Positions 26,658 to 35,521 of a stretch of DNA of 64,000 nt are shown here, piece after piece. The translations under genes were made by a program, and so were the position numbers. This DNA comes from Flavobacterium ginsenosidimutans. GTDB lineage: Bacteria; Bacteroidota; Bacteroidia; Flavobacteriales; Flavobacteriaceae. Numbering within the stretch: the stretch's first letter is position 1; each line of letters begins with the position of its first letter. The stretch covers positions 124,001 to 188,000 of the forward strand of contig NZ_QJRJ01000080.1 in assembly GCF_003254625.1 (NCBI RefSeq), read 5' to 3'. Under the pieces are notes generated by a model. The model searched no databases. It was not told where the DNA came from and saw only the letters and a list, made by a program, of their open reading frames with translations.

Positions 26658-28391
26658 ATGAAAAAATCAAATATAAAATCTAAGTTTCTGCTAATCTTTA
26701 CTGCTTTTTTATTGGCAGGAAGCGCAGTTAGCTGTTCAGATTATCTAACAGATGATCCTGCAGATAAATTTACAAACGATAACTTTTGGCAGTCAGAAGA
26801 TAACGTAAAAACCTTTTCATGGTTGAATTATGACACTTTTTATGGTTATGGAAACGGAACTAATATCGGGCTTTCTTTTTTCTACTATCATGGAAGTGAT
26901 TATAGAGTAGATGATAACTTGTCTGCATTTACTTTTTATCAAATGCCTGTTACAGCTGCGACTACTAATACTTATTCTTGGAATGAATATTACACACTTA
27001 TTCGCCGTTGCAATCTAATGCTGGAAAAAGTGCCAACTGTAAATATGTCTACAGAAAAAAAGAACCATTATATTGGAGTTGCTAAGTTTTTCAGAGCTTA
27101 TACTTATTTCCGTTTAGTGCAAAAATTTGGAGATGTTCCTTATACTGATAAATATTTAGCTCAAGGCGATCCAGAAGTTTACTCTCCTGCAATGCCTAGA
27201 GCAGAGATTATGGACAAAGTAATTGCAGAACTTCAAGAAGCAGCAGATTTAATGCTTGTAAGTGATGATAAAAACGTTACAGCAAATAAATATACCGCTT
27301 ATGCAGCTTTGAGTAACGCTTGTATTTATGAAGGAACGTACAGAAAATATCATTTAGGCCAAGACGGAAGTTCTTATCTTAACAAAGCCAAAGCAGCTTC
27401 ATTAATGATTATGAATAACCCAAGCTATAAATTAAATGCTGATTGGAAATCTTTATACAATTCAGTTGAATTACTTGGAAATACTGAAGTGATATTGGCA
27501 AAACGTTACTTAACAAACGTTTTAATGCACTCTCTTCAAAACTATACGAATACTTCGACTATTCAATATGGTTTGACAAAATGGGCAGCAGATAGTTATG
27601 TAACAACAAACGGATTACCAATTCAACAAACTGGAAACAGTCAGTATGTTGGTGATGACAACGTTACAGATACGTTTACTAATAGAGATCCTCGTTTTGG
27701 TAAAACGGTAAATCCTGCTAATTATGGATACAAAGGAAAACCTTTTGGTACAGCAGCTTTAGTTTCAATGTCTGGATATGTATTCGAATTATACAACAAC
27801 CCTGCTACAACAGGTCCAGATGTTACAACTGGAGGACGTAACTACACTGATGCTCCATTATTTACTTTAAGTGAAGTTTATTTAAATTATGCCGAAGCTT
27901 GCGCTGAATTAGGAAACGCTACAAACAGCGATCTTGATTTGTCAATCAATAAAGTTCGTGCTCGTGCAGGAATTGCGCCTTTAACTACAGATGGAGTTAA
28001 TGCTTCTGCAAATGGTGTTCAAATTAATGATCCAAGAAGAACTTCTGCTTTAGAGCAAATTTCTGGAACTGTAAATCCATTAATTTGGGAAGTTCGTCGT
28101 GAGCGTCAGATTGAATTTATGAGCTGGACAACTTTAAGACAAGCTGATATTTACCGTTGGAAAAAAGGTGATTATTTAGACACTAGTAAAAATCCAGACG
28201 TAAATCTTGGCGCTAGAATTGGAACTCCAGTTGGATCGCAAACTGTTGTTGACGCAAATGGATATGTGAAAATATACCCAGCAAGTACAAGAAATTTCGA
28301 ACCTAAGCATTATTTAATGAACATTCCAACGAATGACATCGACTTATATAAAGCTCAAGGTGTAGAATTAAAACAAAATCCAGGCTGGTAA
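26658..28391 (+). CDS. SusD/RagB-family surface glycan-binding lipoprotein
   Basis: The 577-residue protein has a lipoprotein signal ending in GSAVSCSDYL (Cys near 26). The SusD fold shows in FTNDNFWQSEDNVKTFSWLNYDTF, YFRLVQKFGDVPYTDK, EVYLNYAEACAELGN and the C-terminal IWEVRRERQIEFMSW with DIYRWKKGDYL. It forms the lid over the SusC pore and binds sugar at the cell surface. It starts 25 nt after susC and ends in a strong terminator, so susC and susD make one unit. The substrate is inferred from the neighbours only. Confidence 0.95.
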   Translation: MKKSNIKSKFLLIFTAFLLAGSAVSCSDYLTDDPADKFTNDNFWQSEDNVKTFSWLNYDTFYGYGNGTNIGLSFFYYHGSDYRVDDNLSAFTFYQMPVTAATTNTYSWNEYYTLIRRCNLMLEKVPTVNMSTEKKNHYIGVAKFFRAYTYFRLVQKFGDVPYTDKYLAQGDPEVYSPAMPRAEIMDKVIAELQEAADLMLVSDDKNVTANKYTAYAALSNACIYEGTYRKYHLGQDGSSYLNKAKAASLMIMNNPSYKLNADWKSLYNSVELLGNTEVILAKRYLTNVLMHSLQNYTNTSTIQYGLTKWAADSYVTTNGLPIQQTGNSQYVGDDNVTDTFTNRDPRFGKTVNPANYGYKGKPFGTAALVSMSGYVFELYNNPATTGPDVTTGGRNYTDAPLFTLSEVYLNYAEACAELGNATNSDLDLSINKVRARAGIAPLTTDGVNASANGVQINDPRRTSALEQISGTVNPLIWEVRRERQIEFMSWTTLRQADIYRWKKGDYLDTSKNPDVNLGARIGTPVGSQTVVDANGYVKIYPASTRNFEPKHYLMNIPTNDIDLYKAQGVELKQNPGW

Positions 28392-28423
28392 TTTAGTAAC
28401 AGCTGAAAATTAATACATACAAA

Positions 28424-28460
28424 ACTACCTCCAAGATCGTTTATTTTGGAGGTAGTATTT
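28424..28460 (+). terminator. Terminator of susCD
   Basis: ACTACCTCCAA and TTGGAGGTAGT make an 11-bp stem with an 11-nt loop, 33 nt past the susD stop codon and followed by ATTTAAAATATTCTTTTTT. The next gene, namZ copy 2, therefore needs partial read-through or its own promoter. Confidence 0.78.
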
Positions 28461-28648
28461 AAAATATTCTTTTTTAAACACATCGTCAAAAGACAAAAAG
28501 ACACAATCAAAATCTAGCCTGAAATAATCTAGGCAAAACAATAGTTTTTTTTAGAGTCCCCTATCTACCTAAAACATTTATATATACCAATAATATCCTT
28601 AATTTTATTAAGTCAATTTTTTGTCTTTAACTATAAACTGTATTTAAA

Positions 28649-29851
28649 ATGATAAAATTTATAGCAAAAAGTGCTTTTGTTGCAGCATTTCTTTTTAATA
28701 CTCCGTCTTATTCAACAGTAGTGAAAACAATTGGAACGAATAGTTCTGAGGCATTCAGCTATACTGAAATTAAAACAGGAGCAGATAATTATGAAAAATA
28801 TCTTCCTCTTTTAAAAGATAAAAAAGTCGGAATCGTTACCAACCAGACTGGAATTTTATCCAACAAAACACATGTTGTTGATTTTCTTTTGGAGAAAAAG
28901 ATTGCCGTTCAAACTATTTTTGCTCCAGAACACGGATTTAGAGGAACAGCAGATGCGGGCGAACATATCGTTGACGGAAAAGATCAAAAAACCGGTTTGC
29001 CAATTATTTCTCTTTACGGCGACAATAAAAAACCAAAACCAGCGCAGTTATCTGGAATTGACGTTATGATTTTCGATTTGCAAGATGTTGGAGCACGATT
29101 CTACACGTATATTTCTTCACTTCATTATGTAATGGAAGCTTGTGCAGAAAATAACGTTCCGCTTATTGTTTTTGACAGACCAAATCCGAACGGTTCTATT
29201 GTTGACGGTCCGCTTTTAGAAAAAGAATTTACAAGTTTTGTGGGCATGCACCCTATTCCGCTTCTACACGGAATGACGATTGGTGAATATGCTCAAATGG
29301 TAAATGGCGAAAAATGGCTGAAAGATGGCGCTCAATGCAAATTGACTGTTATTCCATGTTTAGATTACAAACGAACAATGCCATACAGTTTATTGGTAAA
29401 ACCATCTCCAAATTTGCCTAACGATCAATCGATCAACCTTTACGCAAGTTTATGCCTTTTTGAAGGAACAAATGTGAGTATGGGACGCGGAACTGAAAAA
29501 CAATTCCAAATTTATGGTTCTCCGTATTTAACCAAAACTAATTTCAGCTTTACGCCAAAACCTAACTTTGGCGCAAAAGATCCTTTATACAACGGAAAAG
29601 AATGTTTTGGCGAAGATTTGACAGCTTATCCAAAACTAAAACAGCTAGAATTAAAATGGTTTATTAAAGCTTACCAGAATACAAGTGACAAAACAAAATT
29701 CTTCAATGCTTTTTTTACGAAACTAGCAGGAACAAAAAAATTACAGCAGCAAATTGAAAGCGGTATTTCTGAAACTCAAATAAGACAAAGCTGGCAGAAA
29801 GATCTAGCAGCTTTCAAAAAAATGCGAACAAAATATCTGATTTACAAATAA
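28649..29851 (+). CDS. namZ: Exo-beta-N-acetylmuramidase, NamZ/DUF1343 family (copy 2)
   Basis: The 400-residue protein has an N-terminal hydrophobic stretch (IAKSAFVAAFLFNTPSYS) that reads as a signal peptide, followed by about 25 residues not in copy 1. The same family blocks are present: VGIVTNQTGIL, FAPEHGFRGTADAGEHI, DLQDVGARFYTY, FDRPNPNGSIVDGP, MHPIPLLHGMTIGE and FEGTNVSMGRGTEKQFQIYGSP. It is closely similar to copy 1 at 11341-12480, so it is a paralog from duplication. It would release MurNAc from the non-reducing end of peptidoglycan fragments. It is followed by murQ after a gap of about 120 nt. Confidence 0.9.
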   Translation: MIKFIAKSAFVAAFLFNTPSYSTVVKTIGTNSSEAFSYTEIKTGADNYEKYLPLLKDKKVGIVTNQTGILSNKTHVVDFLLEKKIAVQTIFAPEHGFRGTADAGEHIVDGKDQKTGLPIISLYGDNKKPKPAQLSGIDVMIFDLQDVGARFYTYISSLHYVMEACAENNVPLIVFDRPNPNGSIVDGPLLEKEFTSFVGMHPIPLLHGMTIGEYAQMVNGEKWLKDGAQCKLTVIPCLDYKRTMPYSLLVKPSPNLPNDQSINLYASLCLFEGTNVSMGRGTEKQFQIYGSPYLTKTNFSFTPKPNFGAKDPLYNGKECFGEDLTAYPKLKQLELKWFIKAYQNTSDKTKFFNAFFTKLAGTKKLQQQIESGISETQIRQSWQKDLAAFKKMRTKYLIYK

Positions 29852-29972
29852 TCCCTTAATTCAATAATAACTCAAATTTCACTGTTTTTTCAATAAAACA
29901 GAGACTATTAATGCAAAAAAACGAAATCAAATATTCGAAAGAAGTTTGGTTTCAAAATCAAAAAAAAGAAAA

Positions 29973-30785
29973 ATGAAAAATAAAAATCCTGAAACTGAAC
30001 AAGAATCTTTGTACAAAGACTTGGATCAAATGAGCGTGAAAGAACTTCTTACTAACATTAATACAGAAGACCGAAAAGTACCAGATATTATTGAAGAACA
30101 GATTCCTAAAATCGAAAAGCTTGTAAAAGCAATTGTCAAAAAAATGCAGCTTGGCGGACGATTATTTTATCTTGGAGCAGGAACTTCTGGGAGAATTGGA
30201 ATTTTGGATGCATCTGAATGTCCGCCAACTTTTGGTGTGCCTCATGACATGATTATCGGAATTATTGCTGGTGGAGACACCGCTATTAGAAAAGCTGTTG
30301 AAAATGCAGAAGATGATACGGAACAAGCTTGGAAAGATTTAGCTAAATATGAAATTTCTAGCTTAGATTTTATTATCGGAATTGCGGCTTCTGGAAACAC
30401 GCCTTACGTTTTAGGAGCTTTGAAAAAGGCCAAAGAACATAATGTAAAAACAGGAAGTATTTCTTGTATCAGCAATGGACTTATTGCTCAGGAAGCAGAT
30501 TATCCAATTGAATTAATTGTGGGCCCAGAATTTTTAACTGGAAGCACCCGAATGAAATCAGGAACTGCTCAAAAACTGACTCTAAACATGATCTCAACTT
30601 CGGTTATGATTAAATTAGGAAAAGTAAAAGGCAACAAAATGGTTGACATGCAGCTTTCTAACGAAAAACTGGTAAAACGTGGCATCAAAATGATTATGGA
30701 GGAACTTGATGTGGAATATGAAGTTGCGGAAGAATTACTTCACAAGCATAAAAGTGTAAGAGCCGTTTTATTAGCTCAAAAATAA
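29973..30785 (+). CDS. murQ: N-acetylmuramic acid 6-phosphate etherase
   Basis: The start is the ATG at 29973 (270 residues, MKNKNPETEQESLYKDLDQM). A TTG start 27 nt upstream is possible but not protein-like. MurQ signatures are complete: GRLFYLGAGTSGRIGILDAS, ECPPTFGVPHDMIIGIIAGG, SLDFIIGIAASGNTPYVLGAL and IVGPEFLTGSTRMKSGTAQK. The cytoplasmic enzyme removes D-lactate from MurNAc-6-phosphate to give GlcNAc-6-phosphate. It is about 30 residues shorter than E. coli MurQ, mainly at the C-terminus. It is followed 70 nt later by the symporter. The kinase that would supply MurNAc-6-phosphate is not in the window. Confidence 0.96.
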   Translation: MKNKNPETEQESLYKDLDQMSVKELLTNINTEDRKVPDIIEEQIPKIEKLVKAIVKKMQLGGRLFYLGAGTSGRIGILDASECPPTFGVPHDMIIGIIAGGDTAIRKAVENAEDDTEQAWKDLAKYEISSLDFIIGIAASGNTPYVLGALKKAKEHNVKTGSISCISNGLIAQEADYPIELIVGPEFLTGSTRMKSGTAQKLTLNMISTSVMIKLGKVKGNKMVDMQLSNEKLVKRGIKMIMEELDVEYEVAEELLHKHKSVRAVLLAQK

Positions 30786-30855
30786 AATCAGGAAATCTAA
30801 AACTATCTAAAATCTTTTATAGTTTTATAAAAGAATCAAACACCAAAAAATAAAA

Positions 30856-32364
30856 ATGACACCAAGCACCATCCTTCTTCTAATTATCATTTATTTCGGA
30901 ACATTATTCTATATTTCACACAGAGTGAGCAAGAAAGACAGCGGAAACGAAGCCTTCTTTACCGCTAATAAAAATTCAAAATGGTATTTAGTTGCTTTCG
31001 GAATGATTGGAACTGCGCTTTCTGGAGTAACTTTTATATCGGTTCCAGGAGAAGTTGGTGCTGCAAGTGGTGAACAATTCAAATATTTTCAGTTTGTTTT
31101 GGGTAATGCGCTTGGTTTTATTGTCATTACAAAATTATTGCTTCCACTTTATTATCGAATGAATTTAACTTCGATTTACGGATATATAGAGCAAAGAATG
31201 GGAATTTTTAGCTATAAAACAGCAGCTTCTATTTTCTTGATCAGTAGAACAATTAGCTCGGCGTTTAGGCTTTATTTGGTTGTAATTGTTTTACAGCGTT
31301 TTGTGTTTGATTTCTATCATATTCCGTTTGCATTTACAGTTTTAATTTCACTATTGCTTATTTTCTCTTATACCTATAGAGGCGGATTAAAAACGATTAT
31401 CATTACGGATACTTTACAGACTTTCTTTTTGGTCACTTCGGTTTTTCTAACCATTTATTTTATCTGCGATCGAATGGATTTAAGTGCCATCAGCGCTTTT
31501 GAAGAAGTAAAAAACAGTAATTATTCTAAGATATTTTTCTTTGATGATTTCATGGGAAGTAAATTCCATTTCATAAAACAAATCTTAGGCGGAATGTTTG
31601 TAACCATTGCTATGACTGGCTTGGATCAAGATTTAATGCAGAAAAATCTAAGCTGTAAAAACATTGGCGAAGCACAAAAAAACATGTTCACTTTTACAGG
31701 AATATTTGTTGTAATCAATATTTTCTTTTTGAGTGTTGGAGCGCTTTTATACATCTACGCAAATAAAAACGGAATCGCAATTCCAACTGATTTAGTTACA
31801 GGAAAACCAAGAACCGATTTACTTTTCCCAGAAATTGCTTTAAATCATTTAGCGCTTGTTCCTGCAATCGTATTTTTATTAGGAATCATTGCTGCCACTT
31901 TTGCAACTACAGATTCTGCTTTAACTGCCTTGACAACTTCTTTCTGCGTAGACTTTTTAGGAATGGACAAAGCCGAAAACAGCCATAAGAAAAACACAGT
32001 AAAAATTAGACATTTAGTACATATCAGTTTTTCTATTTTAGTGTTTTTTATCATCTTGGTCTTTAATGTCATAAACGATAGTTCTGTTGTTGGAATGATC
32101 TTTAAAGTGGCATCTTATACTTACGGACCATTATTAGGATTATACGCTTTTGGTTTATTCCAAAAATCTAGAAATGTGCATGATAAACTAGTTCCAATCA
32201 TCTGTTTATTGTCTCCATTTTTCACTTATTTAATTAATGAAAATTCAAAACTGTTATTTGCAGGATATGTTTTTGATAACGAATTAATCGTGCTAAACGG
32301 ATTAATAACCTATTTAGGATTATACATTACAAGCTCTAAAAGGAGTGACAAAATAAGCTTCTAA
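30856..32364 (+). CDS. Sodium:solute symporter (SSS family), candidate MurNAc/amino-sugar importer
   Basis: The 502-residue protein has about 13 membrane helices. SSS-family features include FTANKNSKWYLVAFGMIGTALSGVTFISVPG near the N-terminus, SIYGYIEQRMGIFSYKTAA, TYRGGLKTIIITDTLQTF (the conserved RGG..TD..Q region), TGLDQDLMQKNLSCKN and IAATFATTDSALTALTTSF. In Tannerella forsythia a symporter of this family (MurT) sits beside murK and murQ and imports MurNAc. Here it follows murQ directly, so import of MurNAc or related sugars is the best guess. Such transport does not phosphorylate the sugar, so a separate kinase is needed. Confidence 0.88.
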   Translation: MTPSTILLLIIIYFGTLFYISHRVSKKDSGNEAFFTANKNSKWYLVAFGMIGTALSGVTFISVPGEVGAASGEQFKYFQFVLGNALGFIVITKLLLPLYYRMNLTSIYGYIEQRMGIFSYKTAASIFLISRTISSAFRLYLVVIVLQRFVFDFYHIPFAFTVLISLLLIFSYTYRGGLKTIIITDTLQTFFLVTSVFLTIYFICDRMDLSAISAFEEVKNSNYSKIFFFDDFMGSKFHFIKQILGGMFVTIAMTGLDQDLMQKNLSCKNIGEAQKNMFTFTGIFVVINIFFLSVGALLYIYANKNGIAIPTDLVTGKPRTDLLFPEIALNHLALVPAIVFLLGIIAATFATTDSALTALTTSFCVDFLGMDKAENSHKKNTVKIRHLVHISFSILVFFIILVFNVINDSSVVGMIFKVASYTYGPLLGLYAFGLFQKSRNVHDKLVPIICLLSPFFTYLINENSKLLFAGYVFDNELIVLNGLITYLGLYITSSKRSDKISF

Positions 32365-32434
32365 TCAGCTTATCAATATTGATTAATCAATTTGGGTTTA
32401 ATGTTAGATTCCAATTGATTTTAAAAAAAATAAC

Positions 32435-35431
32435 ATGAAAAATTCATTCATAAAAATTAGCTTATACGCCTCTTTTATCTTTTTAATTACCAATTGCGCC
32501 TCTAAAAAAAACAATAGCGTAACCGATGCAAACAAGGACATTCCTTTGAAAGACACCGTTGTTTACGTTCAAAAAAATAATACTGAGAAAAAGACTTTTT
32601 TCAAAGATTCTGATAAAGAAACAGCTTGGGTCGACAGCATTTACAACAAAATGACGGTTCAAGAAAAAATTGGACAACTCTTTATGGTTTCGGCTTATTC
32701 CAATAAAGATTCTGTACATGCAAATCAAATCATCAAACTTATTGAAGATTACAAAATAGGAAACGTTATTTTCTTTCAAGGCGGACCAGTTCGTCAGGCG
32801 AAATTGACCAATTTATATCAATCAAAAGCAAAAGTTCCTTTGATGATTGGAATCGATGCCGAATGGGGATTAGCCATGCGACTAGATTCAACTTATCGTT
32901 ATCCTTGGAATATGACTTTGGGTGCGATTCAGGATTTAAATTTAATTGAAAACGTGGGAAGAAATATGGCCGCCGAAAACAAACGAATTGGCGTTCATTT
33001 TAACTTTGCTCCTGTTTTGGATATTAATACCAATCCTAAAAATCCGATTATTGGAAACCGCTCTTTTGGCGAAGACAAAGTCAATGTAAGCGAAAAAGCG
33101 ATTGCCTTAATGAAAGGAATTCAAGGAAACGGCGTTTTCTGTACCGGAAAACATTTTCCTGGACACGGCGACACTTCAACCGATTCGCATAAAGCTTTAC
33201 CAACCGTTAATTTTTCTAAAGAACGTCTTGAGTTAGTCGAATTATATCCGTACAAAAAATTATTTGACGAAGGTTTGGCTTCTGTAATGGTCGCGCATCT
33301 TAATATTCCAAGTTTAGAATCACAGCCAAATTGTCCTTCTTCGGCTTCCTATAATGTAGTAACGAATCTGCTTCAAAAAGAATTAGGTTTCAACGGATTG
33401 ATTTTTACTGATGGTTTAGCAATGAAAGGAGCGGCAAATTTTAAAGGTCCTGGAGATTTGGAAATAGCTGTAATTTTAGCTGGAAATGATATTTTATTAT
33501 GTCCTGAAAATGTACCTGTAGCATTTCAAAAACTAGAAGCTGCCTATAATCAAAACGTAATTACAGAAGAACGATTAGCACATTCTGTTAAAAAAATTCT
33601 TCATTTTAAATACAAAGCGGGGCTAAATAAATACAAGCCGATTGATTTAAATAATTTGTACGAAGATTTAAATCCGACTCAAAATGATGCTTTGCATTAT
33701 AAATTATATGAAAATGCGATTACGGTTTTAAAAAACGAAAAAGAAATTCTTCCAATAAAAGATTTAAGCGAGAAAATTGCGTACATAAAATTGGGTGAAG
33801 ATACCAATAGCACTTTTGTTTCAACCCTAAAAAAATATACTGAAATTACAGAAGTTAAAGATACCAATCTTGATAGTCTTAATAAGGAATTGAAAAAATT
33901 TGACAAAGTCATTATCAGTTTTCACAAAGTAAATAAGCCTTGGGAAAAGCAAGAATTCACACTACAAGAAATGCTTTGGCTGAAAGAAATTGCGAAACAT
34001 AACAAAGTAATTTTAGACATTTTTGCAAAACCGTATTCTCTTCTATCTATTTCAAATTTTGATGATATTGAAGGATTGGTTGTTTCCTATCAAAACTCAG
34101 ATATTAGTCAGGTTATTTCGGCAGAATTACTTTTTGGAGCCATTGAAGCCAAAGGAAAATTGCCTGTTTCTATCAATGATGCTTTTCATGTCAACGATGG
34201 TTTAACGACCGAAAAACTAAATCGCTTAGCTTTTTCAGCTCCAGAAAATGTAAATATGAATCCTGCAATTTTATCTAAAATAGATGCTGTAGCACAAAAA
34301 GCAATCGATGGCAGAATGACTCCGGGAATGCAAGTTTTGGTAGCAAGAAAAGGAAGTGTTATTTTCCAGAAATCATACGGAGCACAAACTTACGATAACG
34401 GAAAAAAAGTCACGAATACAGATTTATATGATGTTGCTTCGATCTCAAAAATGATTTCGACTCTGCCAAATGTGATGCAATTGTATGATAAAAACAAAGT
34501 CGAGCTAGACACCAAATTGAAAGACATGTTGCCTTTTTTTGCTAAAACAAATAAAGAAAATATCACTTTCAAAGAATTACTAAATCATTATGCCGGACTT
34601 CAAGCTTGGATTCCGTTTTACAAAGCAACTTTAGACAGCAACAATCAGCCTTCTGAAAAATATTATAGTAAAGTAGCTGGGCCTAATTTTACAACGAAAG
34701 TTGCTGAGAATCTTTACATTCGAAATGATTATCATGACACGATTATGAAAATCATTGCAGAAAGTCCTGTATCGCATAAAAAAGAATACAAATACAGCGA
34801 TTTTACTTTTATCATTCTAAAAGAATATTTAGAAAGAAAAACGCATAAAAAATTGGAAGATCTTAGCAAAGAAAATTTCTTCAGCACATTAGGAATGACA
34901 AATACGCTTTACAATCCGCTGGACAGATTTGACAAAAGCAATATTGCTCCTACTGAAATCGATAATTATTTCAGACATCAGGTAATTCAAGGTTATGTTC
35001 ACGACATGGCTGCGGCAATGGAAGGCGGCGTCGCGGGTCACGCAGGAATTTTCTCGAACAGCATGGATGTTGCCAAAATGATGCAGCTGTTTTTACAAAA
35101 AGGAAATTACGGCGGAATTCAATATTTTTCTCCAGAAACTTTTGATGCTTTTAATACTTGTTATTACAAAAATCAAGATGTTTTAAGAGGATTAGGACTT
35201 GACAAAAGAGTCCACAAAGGCGGTCCAACTTGCAATTGCGTTTCTGAAGCAAGTTTCGGACATACAGGTTTTACAGGAAACATGGCTTGGGCAGATCCAG
35301 AAACCGAAATTGTTTATGTTTTCTTATCCAACAGAACTTATCCAGAAGTGGTTAACGACGAAAATAAATTAGCCAAAGGAAAAATCAGAGAAGAAATTCA
35401 GCAGATCATTCAAGACGCAATTATAAAATAA
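32435..35431 (+). CDS. NagZ-type GH3 beta-N-acetylglucosaminidase fused to an AmiE-like serine hydrolase
   Basis: The 998-residue protein looks like a lipoprotein (FLITNC, Cys21). A GH3 N-terminal domain (about 60-400) carries the NagZ loop KHFPGHGDTSTDSH (239-252) and the nucleophile in IFTDGLAM (Asp326). A GH3 C-terminal-like part spans about 420-590. A beta-lactamase-type domain (about 605-990) carries SISK (Ser669, Lys672), YSD in YKYSDFTF and HTG in FGHTGFTG. B. subtilis encodes NagZ and AmiE as separate neighbours; here they are one chain that could remove GlcNAc and the peptide from the same fragment. A standalone paralog of the second domain lies at 12612-13916. Confidence 0.93.
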   Translation: MKNSFIKISLYASFIFLITNCASKKNNSVTDANKDIPLKDTVVYVQKNNTEKKTFFKDSDKETAWVDSIYNKMTVQEKIGQLFMVSAYSNKDSVHANQIIKLIEDYKIGNVIFFQGGPVRQAKLTNLYQSKAKVPLMIGIDAEWGLAMRLDSTYRYPWNMTLGAIQDLNLIENVGRNMAAENKRIGVHFNFAPVLDINTNPKNPIIGNRSFGEDKVNVSEKAIALMKGIQGNGVFCTGKHFPGHGDTSTDSHKALPTVNFSKERLELVELYPYKKLFDEGLASVMVAHLNIPSLESQPNCPSSASYNVVTNLLQKELGFNGLIFTDGLAMKGAANFKGPGDLEIAVILAGNDILLCPENVPVAFQKLEAAYNQNVITEERLAHSVKKILHFKYKAGLNKYKPIDLNNLYEDLNPTQNDALHYKLYENAITVLKNEKEILPIKDLSEKIAYIKLGEDTNSTFVSTLKKYTEITEVKDTNLDSLNKELKKFDKVIISFHKVNKPWEKQEFTLQEMLWLKEIAKHNKVILDIFAKPYSLLSISNFDDIEGLVVSYQNSDISQVISAELLFGAIEAKGKLPVSINDAFHVNDGLTTEKLNRLAFSAPENVNMNPAILSKIDAVAQKAIDGRMTPGMQVLVARKGSVIFQKSYGAQTYDNGKKVTNTDLYDVASISKMISTLPNVMQLYDKNKVELDTKLKDMLPFFAKTNKENITFKELLNHYAGLQAWIPFYKATLDSNNQPSEKYYSKVAGPNFTTKVAENLYIRNDYHDTIMKIIAESPVSHKKEYKYSDFTFIILKEYLERKTHKKLEDLSKENFFSTLGMTNTLYNPLDRFDKSNIAPTEIDNYFRHQVIQGYVHDMAAAMEGGVAGHAGIFSNSMDVAKMMQLFLQKGNYGGIQYFSPETFDAFNTCYYKNQDVLRGLGLDKRVHKGGPTCNCVSEASFGHTGFTGNMAWADPETEIVYVFLSNRTYPEVVNDENKLAKGKIREEIQQIIQDAIIK

Positions 35432-35439
35432 ATTTCAAG

Positions 35440-35515
35440 TCACAAATTCCAAAATTCCAAATTTCAAAATCTAAATTCCAAAATCTAAATTCTAAAATCT
35501 AACATCTAAAATATA
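35440..35515. repeat. Degenerate tandem repeat of AAATTCCAAAATCTA units
   Basis: Short units such as AAATTCCAAAATTCC, AAATCTAAATTCC and AAATCTAAATTCT are repeated imperfectly between the NagZ fusion and the acyltransferase gene. It is low-complexity intergenic DNA without a coding signal. Confidence 0.6.
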
Positions 35516-35521
35516 AACCCA

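Noticed and set aside
28392..28648. A promoter for namZ copy 2 in the gap after the susD terminator.
   Set aside because: A promoter is likely there, but I found no element with a convincing TAnnTTTG and -33 TTTG at the right spacing.
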